From Alcanivorax sp. (GTDB lineage Bacteria > Pseudomonadota > Gammaproteobacteria > Pseudomonadales > Alcanivoracaceae), in contig NZ_CP051240.1 of the NCBI RefSeq assembly GCF_017794965.1, positions 2,356,001 to 2,420,000 on the forward strand: a DNA stretch of 64,000 nucleotides. Reading direction: 5' to 3'. A program made the position numbers and the translations under genes. The notes beneath the pieces are model-generated. The model ran no database searches and was not told the DNA's origin. It saw nothing but the letters and a program-made list of their open reading frames with translations. Shown here piece by piece: positions 49,338 to 58,640 of this stretch (position 1 is its first letter; every line of letters starts with the position of its first letter).

Positions 49338-50615
49338 TCAGAGGAACGGCGACCATGCCGGTTCTCTGACTTCCCCTTCCTTCGACGGCAGCTCCACTTT
49401 CACTCTGCCATCGATGGATACGGCTTCCAGAACCCCCGTTCCCCGGTCTTGCGTCCCGTAAATTACCATACTTCCATTGGGTGCAACACTGGGAGACTCA
49501 TCCATGTCGGTACGGGTCACGATATTGAATGTTCCCCGCTGGAGGTCCTGGACACCAACATTGAAATTTCCATTTCGTCGGTGCACATAAACCAGATAAC
49601 GACCATCTGGCGTCACATCCGGGCGCGCATTATAGGCACCCTGGAATGAAACGCGTCTGACAGACTTATCATTTATGTTCAGTTTGTAGATTTGCGGCCC
49701 GCCTGAGCGGCTGGAGGTGAACACCAGACTCTCGCCATCCGGCAGCCAGCGCGGCTCGGTATCAATGCCATAATGGTTGGTCAGACGGGTCAGCGCCTTG
49801 GTATTGATATCCAGCATATAGATTTCCGGATTGCCGTCCCGTGACAGCGTCAGGGCCAGTTTCTGCCCGTCCGGAGACCAGTCCGGGGCACCATTGATAC
49901 CTTTGAAGCTGGATACCTTCTCCCGCTTGGTGGTGGACAGCTCGTGAACATAGATCGCCGGCAGCCCCTGATCCTCGAAGGATACGTAGGTAACCCGGCG
50001 ACCATCCGGAGACCAGGCCGGGCTCATGATCGGTTCCTTGCTGCGCAGGATGGTGGTCACACGGTGACCGTCAGCATCGGCATACTGCAGCTGGAACGGA
50101 TTGGCCGCACCGCGATTATGGGTCACGTAGAGAATCTTGGTGGAAAAGGCGCCGGGAATACCGGTGAGCTGCTCATAGATCCGGTCGCTGATGGCATGGG
50201 CCACATCACGCAGTTGCGAGACCGGCGGACGGTACGTCTCCTCCAGCAGCTTCACTTCGCTGCTCACATCATACAGCGCGTAGGTGATTTCATAGCCGCC
50301 GCTTTCCTGCGCCTTCATGCTGCCCGCAACAATGTACTCCATGCCAAGCACACGAAAATCCCGGTAAATGACTTCACTCTGGGTGGTGGGGCGGCTGAGC
50401 ATATCCTCTGCCGGCAGCGGCTTGAACTGGCCACTTCGATGCAGGTCGGCAGCCACAATGGCAGAGACATCCTCCGGGGCTCCCTGGGAACCGGCAAACG
50501 GCACGATGGCAATCGGCACGGCATCCACCCGCCCTTCGGTCACCTTGATCAGCAGTTCTGCACGGGCAACCACGCTTGCCAGCAACATCACCACTACCAC
50601 TGCAATACGACTCAC
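49338..50615 (-). CDS. tolB: Tol-Pal system protein TolB
   Basis: A 425-residue periplasmic protein with a signal peptide, an N-terminal domain (VTEGRVDAVPIAIVPFAGSQGAPEDVSAIVAADLHRSGQF) and a six-bladed beta-propeller with repeated PAWSPDGRRVTYVSF, PDWSPDGQKLALTLS and PRWLPDGESLVFTSS blades. It binds Pal and TolA. Its start overlaps the tolA stop by 4 nt. Confidence 0.97.
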   Translation of the reverse strand: MSRIAVVVVMLLASVVARAELLIKVTEGRVDAVPIAIVPFAGSQGAPEDVSAIVAADLHRSGQFKPLPAEDMLSRPTTQSEVIYRDFRVLGMEYIVAGSMKAQESGGYEITYALYDVSSEVKLLEETYRPPVSQLRDVAHAISDRIYEQLTGIPGAFSTKILYVTHNRGAANPFQLQYADADGHRVTTILRSKEPIMSPAWSPDGRRVTYVSFEDQGLPAIYVHELSTTKREKVSSFKGINGAPDWSPDGQKLALTLSRDGNPEIYMLDINTKALTRLTNHYGIDTEPRWLPDGESLVFTSSRSGGPQIYKLNINDKSVRRVSFQGAYNARPDVTPDGRYLVYVHRRNGNFNVGVQDLQRGTFNIVTRTDMDESPSVAPNGSMVIYGTQDRGTGVLEAVSIDGRVKVELPSKEGEVREPAWSPFL

Positions 50616-51394
50616 TGCGAAACTCCTGTTGGCTCAAATACCATTAAGAATGAGCGAAACTCTTTATCAAACAAGGCCCCGGAGGGCACCGGCAATGGCG
50701 CTGCCAACTGCACGGCTTTCATTACGGACTCATCAAATTGTGGATAGCCGCTGGACTTGACCACAGAAACATCCAGCACATCACCACCCGGGATGGTACG
50801 AATCCGTACCGTGGTCTGCAGATCATTGCGGCCCCGGTAGGTACCCGGAATACGCCAGCGCTGCTTTACCGCCGCCCGAATGGCATCACTGTGACTGGCC
50901 ACTTCCACATCGGACTGATCCGCGTTGCTGGCCGCGTCTTCTGCTTCCTCGGCCGCGGCTTCATCCGGCTTGCGATCCATTTCAATTTCTTCGTCTGCCA
51001 GCATTTCTTCCAAGCTGGGCTCCTCGATCTCCGGCACCTTTGGCTTGGGATCGGGCTTCGGCGCCGGTTTCGGCTCCGGGGCCGGCTTGGGTTTCGGTGC
51101 CGGCGTTGGCTTCGGCTTTTCCACCGGTTTGGGTTTTTCCACCGGTTTGGGCTTGGGTTTTGGCTTTTCCACCGGCTTCGGCTTGGGCTTGGGTGCCGGC
51201 TTCTTCTCCGGCGTCGGCTTCGCTACCGGCGCCTTCTTCTGTTTCGACGTCTCCACCATGGTGGCTTTCACGTGCGGCGGAATCACCGGCGTCTTATGCA
51301 GCGTGGGATCCGTACTCCAGCTGAACACCAGCAACCCAAACACCAGCAGGTGAATGAACAGGGTAAAGGTAATCGCAACCTGACGATCACTCAT
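50612..51394 (-). CDS. tolA: TolA with a TonB-like Pro/Lys-rich central domain
   Basis: A 260-residue protein with one N-terminal membrane helix (ITFTLFIHLLVFGLLVFSW) that carries the Ser/His-type TolQR contact face. The central region 55-120 is almost entirely Pro-Lys-Pro-Glu repeats, followed by an acidic segment and a TonB/TolA C-terminal domain (AIRAAVKQRWRIPGTYRGRN ... VVKSSGYPQFDESVMKAVQLA). Position between tolR and tolB settles its identity. The Pro/Lys centre differs from the Ala-rich helical centre of enterobacterial TolA. Confidence 0.93.
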   Translation of the reverse strand: MSDRQVAITFTLFIHLLVFGLLVFSWSTDPTLHKTPVIPPHVKATMVETSKQKKAPVAKPTPEKKPAPKPKPKPVEKPKPKPKPVEKPKPVEKPKPTPAPKPKPAPEPKPAPKPDPKPKVPEIEEPSLEEMLADEEIEMDRKPDEAAAEEAEDAASNADQSDVEVASHSDAIRAAVKQRWRIPGTYRGRNDLQTTVRIRTIPGGDVLDVSVVKSSGYPQFDESVMKAVQLAAPLPVPSGALFDKEFRSFLMVFEPTGVSQ

Positions 51395-51824
51395 TGCTGC
51401 CCGCGGGCTCCGTAACCAGACCCAGCTGGGTAATACCCGCTTCCTGCAAAGCCGCCATCAGGGAAATCACACTGGCATACGCTACCTTGCTGTCACCCTC
51501 GACCAGAAACAGGGTCTCCGGCTTGTGCTTGTGAATACGCAACACATGGCCTTTCACCGTTTCCAGGCTGGCGGATTTCTTGGTGTCGCCCCCCACATTG
51601 ATGAAGTAGCTGCCATCAGCGGTCACCGATACGATCACTGGCTCATCCTTGGTGGTATCGATGGGCGCACTGTTGCTGTCCGGCAGATCCACATTGATGC
51701 CCTGGGTCATCATGGGAGCGGTGGCCATGAAGATCACCAGCAGCACCAGCATCACATCGATGTAAGGCACCACGTTCATCTCGGCCACCAGCTTGCGCGG
51801 CACCCTTACCTTCACGCCACTCAT
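51387..51824 (-). CDS. tolR: TolR
   Basis: A 145-residue ExbD/TolR-family protein with one membrane helix carrying the essential aspartate (VVPYIDVMLVLLVIFMATAPMM) and a periplasmic domain. With TolQ it converts proton-motive force into TolA movement. It overlaps tolA by 8 nt and starts 3 nt after tolQ. Confidence 0.95.
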   Translation of the reverse strand: MSGVKVRVPRKLVAEMNVVPYIDVMLVLLVIFMATAPMMTQGINVDLPDSNSAPIDTTKDEPVIVSVTADGSYFINVGGDTKKSASLETVKGHVLRIHKHKPETLFLVEGDSKVAYASVISLMAALQEAGITQLGLVTEPAGSNE

Positions 51825-51827
51825 GGA

Positions 51828-52514
51828 TCAGTCTCCCCGTCCATGGGCCTGGCGATGGAGCACCGATGAGAATTCCTCGGCAAACATTTCGTTTTCGGTC
51901 AGCAGGGAATCACTCTGTGCAGAAAAACGGTTGTAGGCCATGACGGCAGGAATAGCGGCGAACAGACCAATGGCCGTGGCAATCAGGGCTTCGGCAATAC
52001 CCGGTGCCACCACACTCAGGGTGGCCTGTTTCACATTGGCCAGGGCCATGAAGGAATTCATGATCCCCCACACGGTGCCAAAGAGGCCCACATAAGGGCT
52101 GGTAGACCCCACTGTGGCCAGAAACGGCAGGTGACGGGTCAGACGGGTCTGCTCACGTTGCAGCGCCACGCGCATGGCACGCTGGCTACCATCCATGACA
52201 GCATCGGCACTACGAGAACTCTTGGACAGCCGCACAAATTCCTGAAACCCGGCGCGAAAAATGGACTCGGTACCGGAATCCGGGTGGGGGTTGTCGCGGC
52301 TCTGCTTGTAGAGGGAGGCCAGATCATCGCTGGACCAGAAGGTCTCCTCGAACGCCCTGCCGGCTTTCTGCGCACGTCCCAGCACCCGGTAGCGGCCCAC
52401 AATCATGTACCAGGACGTCAGTGACGCCAGAACCAACAGCGCCATTACCAGCTGCACCACAATGGTGGCATTGCTGATCAGACTGACAACCGACATGCTG
52501 GATGCCTCAACCAT
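51828..52514 (-). CDS. tolQ: TolQ
   Basis: A 228-residue MotA/TolQ/ExbB proton-channel protein with three membrane segments, including the conserved LATVGSTSPYVGLFGTVWGIMNSFMAL and IAEALIATAIGLFAAIPAVMAYN. The ATG at 52514 has GGAGAAGGG upstream and overlaps the ybgC stop by 8 nt. The longer frame to 52661 lies within ybgC. Confidence 0.95.
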   Translation of the reverse strand: MVEASSMSVVSLISNATIVVQLVMALLVLASLTSWYMIVGRYRVLGRAQKAGRAFEETFWSSDDLASLYKQSRDNPHPDSGTESIFRAGFQEFVRLSKSSRSADAVMDGSQRAMRVALQREQTRLTRHLPFLATVGSTSPYVGLFGTVWGIMNSFMALANVKQATLSVVAPGIAEALIATAIGLFAAIPAVMAYNRFSAQSDSLLTENEMFAEEFSSVLHRQAHGRGD

Positions 52515-52950
52515 TGAGCCCTTCTCCTTCGCTGGCTGCGATAAATTTCTTGTATAACGCCGACGGTATAGCCGTGGGCTTGAGTGTATCCACTGTGACG
52601 CAGGCCACCTTAATCTCGGCCTGACACAGCAAGGTGTTTCCCCGACGCACCTGCTGATCAAACAACAGCGTGGCTTTTCCCAGCTTGCTAATGCGTGCTG
52701 TCACGTCCAGCGCATCATCAATGCGCGCCGGCTGGCGATATTGCACGTTGGCCGTATGAACAACAAACTGAAAATTGTCCTCGGCCAGCACATAGTGCTG
52801 GTAGCCCAGAGTACGCAGATACTCTGTCCGGGCCCGTTCCATGAATTTCAGGTAATTCACGTAATAGACGATGCCACCGGCGTCAGTGTCTTCGATGTAG
52901 ACGCGAACCGGGAGGGTAAATTCCCCACTTTGCGCTTTTTTTTCAATCAT
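52507..52950 (-). CDS. ybgC: Tol-Pal-associated acyl-CoA thioesterase YbgC
   Basis: A 147-residue hot-dog-fold thioesterase. The catalytic region is VRVYIEDTDAGGIVYYVNYLKFMERARTEYL, with the conserved aspartate in EDTDAGG. It acts on short-chain acyl-CoA and is the constant first gene of tol-pal operons. I use the ATG at 52950, which overlaps the ruvB stop; an alternative at 52965 lies deeper inside ruvB. Confidence 0.93.
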   Translation of the reverse strand: MIEKKAQSGEFTLPVRVYIEDTDAGGIVYYVNYLKFMERARTEYLRTLGYQHYVLAEDNFQFVVHTANVQYRQPARIDDALDVTARISKLGKATLLFDQQVRRGNTLLCQAEIKVACVTVDTLKPTAIPSALYKKFIAASEGEGLNG

Positions 52951-53971
52951 TAAACAAATCGCCATCCCGGCGGGGGGATTTCAGCCCGAAATGCCGCCAT
53001 GCATGGTTAGTAACCGTACGCCCCCGTGGCGTGCGCTGAATAAACCCCTGCTGAATCAGATAGGGCTCCACCACTTCTTCCAGGGTGCCCGCATCTTCAT
53101 TCAGCGCCGCCGCCAGCGACTCCAGCCCCACCGGACCGCCATCAAACTTGTGCATGATCATGTCCAGTAATCGACGGTCGGTACCATCCAGGCCGCAGCT
53201 ATCCACCTCGAGCATATCCAGCGCTCGCTGTGCCATGACTTCAGTGATCTGCCCATCGCCCTTTACCTGGGCGTAATCACGCACACGCCGCAACAGCCGA
53301 TTGCCTATCCGGGGGGTACCCCGTGAGCGGCGCGCCACTTCCAGAGCCCCTGCATCATCAATGGGAATGGCCAGAATCTCACAGGCTCTTTGCACGATTC
53401 CTGCCAGATCCTCCACCGAGTAGAATTCAAGCCGTTGCACGATCCCAAACCGGTCACGTAATGGGGCAGTCAGTAGCCCGGCACGGGTGGTGGCGCCGAC
53501 CAGGGTGAAGGGAGGCAGATCCAGTTTGATGGAGCGGGCAGCAGGCCCTTCCCCGATCATGATATCCAGCTGGTAGTCTTCCATGGCCGGATACAGAATC
53601 TCTTCCACCACCGGCGAAAGGCGGTGAATTTCATCCACGAAAAGCACATCGCCTTCTTCAAGATTGGTGAGGATGGCCGCCAGATCACCGGCTTTTTCCA
53701 GAACCGGCCCAGAGGTGGACTTGAGCTCACAGCCCATTTCACGGGCAATGATATGGGCAAGGGTAGTCTTGCCGAGGCCGGGCGGGCCAAAGATCAGGGT
53801 GTGGTCCAGCGCTTCGCGACGCCCGCGGGCGGCATCAATGAAGATCTCCATGCGCTCGCGGACTTTTGGCTGGCCGTGGTAATCGGCCAGGCTGGATGGC
53901 CGAATTGCCCTATCCTGCTGTTCTTCCTGGCTGCCTTCGTTGGCGGCCGATATCAGTCTTTCGTTATCCAT
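52943..53971 (-). CDS. ruvB: Holliday junction helicase RuvB
   Basis: A 342-residue AAA+ motor: Walker A GPPGLGKTTLAHIIA, Walker B VLFVDEIHRLS, sensor 1 GATTRAGLLTAPLRDRFG, and a C-terminal winged helix ending LGLKSPRRD-like. It drives branch migration with RuvA. It is followed without a gap by ybgC. Confidence 0.97.
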   Translation of the reverse strand: MDNERLISAANEGSQEEQQDRAIRPSSLADYHGQPKVRERMEIFIDAARGRREALDHTLIFGPPGLGKTTLAHIIAREMGCELKSTSGPVLEKAGDLAAILTNLEEGDVLFVDEIHRLSPVVEEILYPAMEDYQLDIMIGEGPAARSIKLDLPPFTLVGATTRAGLLTAPLRDRFGIVQRLEFYSVEDLAGIVQRACEILAIPIDDAGALEVARRSRGTPRIGNRLLRRVRDYAQVKGDGQITEVMAQRALDMLEVDSCGLDGTDRRLLDMIMHKFDGGPVGLESLAAALNEDAGTLEEVVEPYLIQQGFIQRTPRGRTVTNHAWRHFGLKSPRRDGDLFND

Positions 53972-54117
53972 GTTTGCGGCGATGCCGCCCCTGCCCGGTT
54001 GTGGTGACTGTCTCGAGTGGGGCTAGCGTACCCCAGCACCCACGTGTCTACCATTGTCAGTATCACAGTTACTACGAAGAATTGACTAAATGACACCCGG
54101 AATAATGCCTTGGGACG

Positions 54118-54717
54118 TCATTTAGCCAGATTTTTCAGCGCCATGCGGATCATCTGCTCGCTGCTGGCGCCCTCTTCTGCCACCTTGCTGACAGCCGCCA
54201 CCGCATCCTTGTTGCGATAGCCCAGTGCCTCCAGCGCGGCAATGGCATCACTGCGGGCATCATCCACCGGATCCAGTGCCACCCGGCCTGGCAAGCTGAC
54301 CGGCCCGCCATCAATCTTGTCCAGCCGGTCGCTCATTTCGATCACCAGCCGTTCCGCGGTCTTCTTGCCAATGCCCGGTACCTTGACCAGGGTTGAGGCA
54401 TCCTGATCCTGGATGCACTGGGCAAGGCGATCCGCTTCGATACCGGACAGAATCGCCAGCCCCATCTTCGGCCCCACGCCGTTGACCTTGATCAGCGCGC
54501 GGAACAGCTCACGTTCATAGCGGTTGGCAAAGCCGTACAACAACTGGGCATCTTCACGTACCACAAAATGGGTATGCAGGGTAAGTGGCTGGCCGGTTTC
54601 CGGCAGCTCGTAGAATACCGTCATGGGCGCTTCCACCTCGTAGCCCACCCCGTTCACATCCAGCAGCAGCAGCGGGGGGCGCTTTTCCAGCAAGGTGCCT
54701 CGCAATTGTCCAATCAT
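54118..54717 (-). CDS. ruvA: Holliday junction DNA-binding protein RuvA
   Basis: A 199-residue protein with an N-terminal OB fold (MIGQLRGTLLEKRPPLLLLDVNGVGYEVEAPM), a central helix-hairpin-helix pair (LIKVNGVGPKMGLAIL; LVKVPGIGKKTAERLVIEM) and a C-terminal RuvB-binding domain. It lies 24 nt after ruvC and before ruvB. Confidence 0.97.
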   Translation of the reverse strand: MIGQLRGTLLEKRPPLLLLDVNGVGYEVEAPMTVFYELPETGQPLTLHTHFVVREDAQLLYGFANRYERELFRALIKVNGVGPKMGLAILSGIEADRLAQCIQDQDASTLVKVPGIGKKTAERLVIEMSDRLDKIDGGPVSLPGRVALDPVDDARSDAIAALEALGYRNKDAVAAVSKVAEEGASSEQMIRMALKNLAK

Positions 54718-54741
54718 GCGGAATCCTTAATAAGGTATCGG

Positions 54742-55260
54742 TTATCGAATGCGGCGATTACGTACCGCAGTAGCGCCGGCCATGCGCGCCAGGGAAACCC
54801 GCATGTGCGCATGACAAAGGGCAATGGCCAGGGCATCGGCGGCATCTTCCTGGGGGCGCTTGTCCAGCCCCAGCAGGTGACGCACCATCTCGCCCACCTG
54901 GATCTTCTCGGCACTGCCCTTGCCGACCACAGCCTGCTTGACCTGGCGGGCAGAGTATTCGAACACCGGAATCGAGGCCTGCATCACTGCCGCGATGGCA
55001 GCCCCCCGCGCCTGACCCAGCTTAAGTGCCGAGTCCGCATTGCGGGCCATGAAGACCTTCTCGATGCCCACCTCTGCCGGGCCATATTCCTTCACCACCT
55101 GATCAATACCGGCAAAGATCTCCCCCAGCCGTGGTGGCATCTCTTTATGGGACGTCGAGATAGTACCAAACGCCACCGCCCGGGACCGATTGCCCACATG
55201 CTCCACCAGCCCATAGCCGGTGTGCCGCGAACCGGGATCGATACCGAGAATCAATGCCAT
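54742..55260 (-). CDS. ruvC: Holliday junction resolvase RuvC
   Basis: A 172-residue RNase H-fold endonuclease. The first catalytic aspartate is in ILGIDPGSRHTGYGLVE, a further acidic residue in VGIEKVFMARNADSALKLGQARGA, and the C-terminal pair in EDAADALAIALCH. It resolves junctions processed by RuvAB. Confidence 0.97.
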   Translation of the reverse strand: MALILGIDPGSRHTGYGLVEHVGNRSRAVAFGTISTSHKEMPPRLGEIFAGIDQVVKEYGPAEVGIEKVFMARNADSALKLGQARGAAIAAVMQASIPVFEYSARQVKQAVVGKGSAEKIQVGEMVRHLLGLDKRPQEDAADALAIALCHAHMRVSLARMAGATAVRNRRIR

Positions 55261-55409
55261 AACTGCCTGACCACAAATAGAAAATCTGCGTCAGTTGTAC
55301 CGAAAGACTGTCCGGATGTCCAGTTGGGTTAAGAGACGCTGCACGCAGCATTCAGCACGCGGGAGGGTTCGATCACAGGTGGCGGGGATAGCAGGGACTT
55401 CGCTACTGA

Positions 55410-55470
55410 CACGCTCCCACAATAAAACCATTAGCCACCCCGCTGCCTTGTGGCTGCTGTGGGAGCGTGC
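55410..55470. repeat. Inverted repeat upstream of ruvC (family E relative)
   Basis: CACGCTCCCACA and TGTGGGAGCGTG form a perfect 12-bp inverted pair around a 37-bp centre. The region 55261-55594 otherwise holds only the yebC terminator and no gene. Confidence 0.6.
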
Positions 55471-55525
55471 CTGCACGCGAATTTGCCTTTCGCAACTCGA
55501 AACTCGCCCCTCGCCGCTCTCCCCT

Positions 55526-55557
55526 AAAAACAAAAAACCCCGGAAAAATCCGGGGTT
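55526..55557 (-). terminator. Intrinsic terminator after yebC
   Basis: The minus-strand stem AACCCCGG/CCGGGGTT with a six-nt loop is followed by a T-rich run (TTTTGTTTTT). Confidence 0.85.
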
Positions 55558-55594
55558 CTGCTTTTCCTGGAAGCTCATAGCTCATAGCTCGCAG

Positions 55595-56335
55595 CTATTC
55601 CTCTTCCGCCGGCCAGCTGGCATTGGTGTAGACGTTCTGCACGTCATCCAGATCTTCCAGCATGTCGATCATCTTCTGCACGGTTTCTGCCGTGTCAGCA
55701 TCGATCTCGGCTTCGGTGGAAGGGTGCATGGTCACTTCGGCTTCGGCGAATTCGAGACTGGCTTCGCGCAGGGCATCCACCACGTCACCGAACTGCTTGT
55801 CCGGGTTGGTGATGACCAGGAAACCCCCACCATCGATTTCTTCCACATCTTCCGCGCCGGCTTCCAGCGCCACTTCCATGAGCTTCTCTTCATCCACGCT
55901 TTCCGGCTCGAAGTAAATCTCGCCACGCTTGCTGAACAGGAAGGCGACGGAGCCACTGGTGCCCAGATTGCCAGCGAATTTGGTGAAGGCATGGCGCACT
56001 TCGGCCACGGTGCGGTTCACATTGTCGGTCATGGTTTCCACCAGTACCGCCACACCACCCTTGCCGTAACCTTCGTAGGTGATCTCATCCATGTTGCCGC
56101 CGTCATCACCGCCAGCGCCACGCTTGATGGCACGGTCGATGGTGTCGCGCGTCATGTTGGCGCCCAGCGCCTTGTCCACCGCTGCACGCAGACGGGGATT
56201 ATCCGCAGGCTCACCGCCGCCCATCTTGGCAGCCACGGTCAGTTCACGAATCAGTTTGGTGAAGATCTTGCCGCGCTTGGCATCCTGGGCCGCCTTGCGG
56301 TGCTTGATGTTGGCCCACTTGCTATGTCCAGCCAT
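55595..56335 (-). CDS. yebC: YebC/PmpR-family regulator or translation factor
   Basis: A 246-residue protein of the YebC/TACO1 family: MAGHSKWANIKHRKAAQDAKRGKIFTKLIRELTVAA, GSVAFLFSKRG and VTMHPSTEAEID. Members act as transcription regulators or help ribosomes on proline-rich stretches. It lies between aspS and ruvC, the standard order. The frame continues to 56431 upstream without family similarity. Confidence 0.95.
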   Translation of the reverse strand: MAGHSKWANIKHRKAAQDAKRGKIFTKLIRELTVAAKMGGGEPADNPRLRAAVDKALGANMTRDTIDRAIKRGAGGDDGGNMDEITYEGYGKGGVAVLVETMTDNVNRTVAEVRHAFTKFAGNLGTSGSVAFLFSKRGEIYFEPESVDEEKLMEVALEAGAEDVEEIDGGGFLVITNPDKQFGDVVDALREASLEFAEAEVTMHPSTEAEIDADTAETVQKMIDMLEDLDDVQNVYTNASWPAEEE

Positions 56336-56362
56336 TAAATTCTCCGCTTGCTTGCTGGAGGC

Positions 56363-56506
56363 CGGATGTCGAACGTCTGACGTCGAACGCCAAAACCCGC
56401 AATTCGCGGCGGGGGTTGCCTGCCAATCCATGACTGGACCACAGCCCCCCCAATGCTTTCAAGTCCGGGTTTAAGCGCCCGGCGTCAGACATCCGGCGTC
56501 CGACAT
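56363..56506. repeat. Inverted repeat between aspS and yebC, family F
   Basis: The left part GTCGAACGTCTGACGTCGAACG and the right part GGCGTCAGACATCCGGCGTC/CGACATC repeat the same hexamers in inverted order. Related to 37105-37180. Confidence 0.55.
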
Positions 56507-56511
56507 CTTTA

Positions 56512-58275
56512 TCAATCGTCTTCCTTGCGCACCTGAACACCCACTTCTCGCAGCTGCTTGCTGTCCACCGGGGACGGCGCATTGGTCATCATGCAGGAGG
56601 CGGTCTGGGTTTTCGGGAAGGCGATCACGTCACGAATGGACTCGCAACCGGTCATCAGCATGACCATCCGATCCAGACCAAACGCCAGCCCACCGTGGGG
56701 CGGCGCACCGTACTTCAGGCCATCCAGCAGGAAGCCAAATTTCTCATCCGCTTCCTCGTCGGAAATACCCAACGCTTCAAAGACCGTACGCTGCATGTCC
56801 GGATTGTGGATACGGATGGAACCACCGCCCAGCTCGGTACCGTTGAGTACCATGTCGTAGGCACGGGACAGGGCACCTTCCGGGTTGCTCTTGAGCTCTT
56901 CCGGGCTGCAGCTGGGCATGGTGAAGGGATGGTGCAGCGCGTGGTACTGCCCTTCGTCCTCTTCGAACATGGGGAAGTCCACCACCCACAGCGGGGCCCA
57001 CTCACCTTCTACCAGGTTCAGGTCATGGCCCACCTTCACACGCAGAGCGCCCAGGGCTTCGTTGACGATGCGCGCCTTGTCGGCACCAAAGAAGATCAGG
57101 TCGCCGGTCTGGGCACCGGTGCGCTCCAGGATACCCTGGATCGCTTCCTCGGTGAGGAACTTGAGGATCGGAGACTGCAGGCCTTCTGCACCCGCGGCCA
57201 GATCGTTGACCTTGATATAGGCCAGCCCCTTGGCGCCATAGATGCTGACGAACTTGGTGTAGCCATCGATATCCTTGCGCGACAGGCTGCAGCCGCCGGG
57301 CACTCGCATAGCTGCAACACGCCCTTTCGGATCGTTGGCCGGGCCGGAGAACACCTTGAAGTCCACGCCAGCCAGCAGATCAGCGATATCGATCAGCTCC
57401 AGCGGAATACGCAGATCCGGCTTGTCGGAGCCAAAGCGGCGCATGGCTTCTGAGAACGGCATGCGCGGGAATTCCGGCAGCTCCACATCCAGCAGATCCT
57501 TGAACAGTTTGCGGGCCATACGTTCGGTGACGCCCATGATGTCGTCTTCGTTGACGAAGGATGCCTCGATATCGATCTGGGTGAATTCCGGCTGACGGTC
57601 TGCACGCAGATCTTCATCGCGGAAACACTTGGCGATCTGGTAGTAACGATCAAAGCCCGCCACCATCAGCAGCTGCTTGAACAGCTGGGGGGACTGGGGC
57701 AGCGCGAAGAAGCTGCCCGGATGGGTGCGGCTGGGCACCAGGTAATCACGAGCACCTTCCGGGGTCGCGCGGGTCAGGATCGGGGTTTCCACGTCCATGA
57801 ACCCTTCCCCTTCCAGGAAGGCACGGATGGCATGGGTCAACCGGGAGCGAAACTGGAAGTTGCGCAGCACTTCAGGGCGGCGCAGGTCCATGTAGCGGTA
57901 CTTCAGGCGCACTTCCTCGCCAGCACCACCATGCTCGTCCAGCTCGAACGGTGGGGTGGCGGCTTCGTTGAGGATGGTCAGCTCCTTGCCCAGCACTTCA
58001 ATGTCACCGGTGGCCATCTTGCTGTTACGCACCGCTTCGTCCCGCATGCGTACGCGGCCCTTCAGCTGCACAACAAACTCGCTGCGCACCTTGTCGGCAC
58101 GGGCGAAAGCTTCTTCGGTGTCCGGGTCAAAGACCACCTGAACCAGGCCATTACGATCGCGCAGGTCGAGGAAGATGACCCCGCCGTGGTCACGGCGGCG
58201 GTGTACCCAGCCGCACAGCTCAACTGTTTCTCCATCGTGGGAGGCTCGCAAATCACCGCAATAATGGCTTCGCAT
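56512..58275 (-). CDS. aspS: Aspartyl-tRNA synthetase
   Basis: A 587-residue bacterial-type class II synthetase: OB-fold anticodon domain (MRSHYCGDLRASHDGETVELCGWVHRRRDHGGVIFLDLRDRNGLVQVVF), catalytic domain with FRDEDLRADRQPEFTQIDIEASF, bacterial GAD insertion, and C-terminal GGLAFGLDRMVMLMTG. It heads the aspS-yebC-ruv gene run. Confidence 0.97.
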   Translation of the reverse strand: MRSHYCGDLRASHDGETVELCGWVHRRRDHGGVIFLDLRDRNGLVQVVFDPDTEEAFARADKVRSEFVVQLKGRVRMRDEAVRNSKMATGDIEVLGKELTILNEAATPPFELDEHGGAGEEVRLKYRYMDLRRPEVLRNFQFRSRLTHAIRAFLEGEGFMDVETPILTRATPEGARDYLVPSRTHPGSFFALPQSPQLFKQLLMVAGFDRYYQIAKCFRDEDLRADRQPEFTQIDIEASFVNEDDIMGVTERMARKLFKDLLDVELPEFPRMPFSEAMRRFGSDKPDLRIPLELIDIADLLAGVDFKVFSGPANDPKGRVAAMRVPGGCSLSRKDIDGYTKFVSIYGAKGLAYIKVNDLAAGAEGLQSPILKFLTEEAIQGILERTGAQTGDLIFFGADKARIVNEALGALRVKVGHDLNLVEGEWAPLWVVDFPMFEEDEGQYHALHHPFTMPSCSPEELKSNPEGALSRAYDMVLNGTELGGGSIRIHNPDMQRTVFEALGISDEEADEKFGFLLDGLKYGAPPHGGLAFGLDRMVMLMTGCESIRDVIAFPKTQTASCMMTNAPSPVDSKQLREVGVQVRKEDD

Positions 58276-58640
58276 GCTAAATGTCCGTTCGTATTTCTGA
58301 TGGCACGCCCCGGTTCAGGCAGCCCATGGCCGCCCCGGAAAACCGGGCCGTTTAAAAAGGCGCCACAGTATAGCGATTCCACTGGCTGCGAGCCATGCCA
58401 CCAGGCAATCCGGCGCCAAACAATGGGTGGATAGCCACTTTTTTCTCCATAACCTTGAAAAATAGTGGTCCGGGCGCTTGTGAACTTGATTTTCCTGCCT
58501 TATAAAAGGTTCGAACCACATCAGTGACCCTCTGAGGTAATGCAGTCCAGGGGCAAGCCTGATCAGGGAAGCATCGCCGGCGTCCATCTCAGAAGACGTC
58601 ATCACAACTCAGGAAGACACCAAAAAGGGGTAAGCAATCC
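58276..58640. promoter_or_regulatory. Divergent aspS / HU-like gene region with putative promoter at 58478-58506
   Basis: TTGTGA (58478-58483), a 17-nt spacer and TATAAA (58501-58506) form a good sigma-70 promoter reading towards the HU-like gene. This gives a 5' leader of about 125 nt. No repeat or gene is seen in the rest of the region. Confidence 0.6.

Noticed and set aside
58276..58640. Candidate small RNA from the long HU-like gene leader
   Set aside because: The promoter and leader are plausible, but I see no terminator or conserved structure before the start codon that would support a separate RNA.
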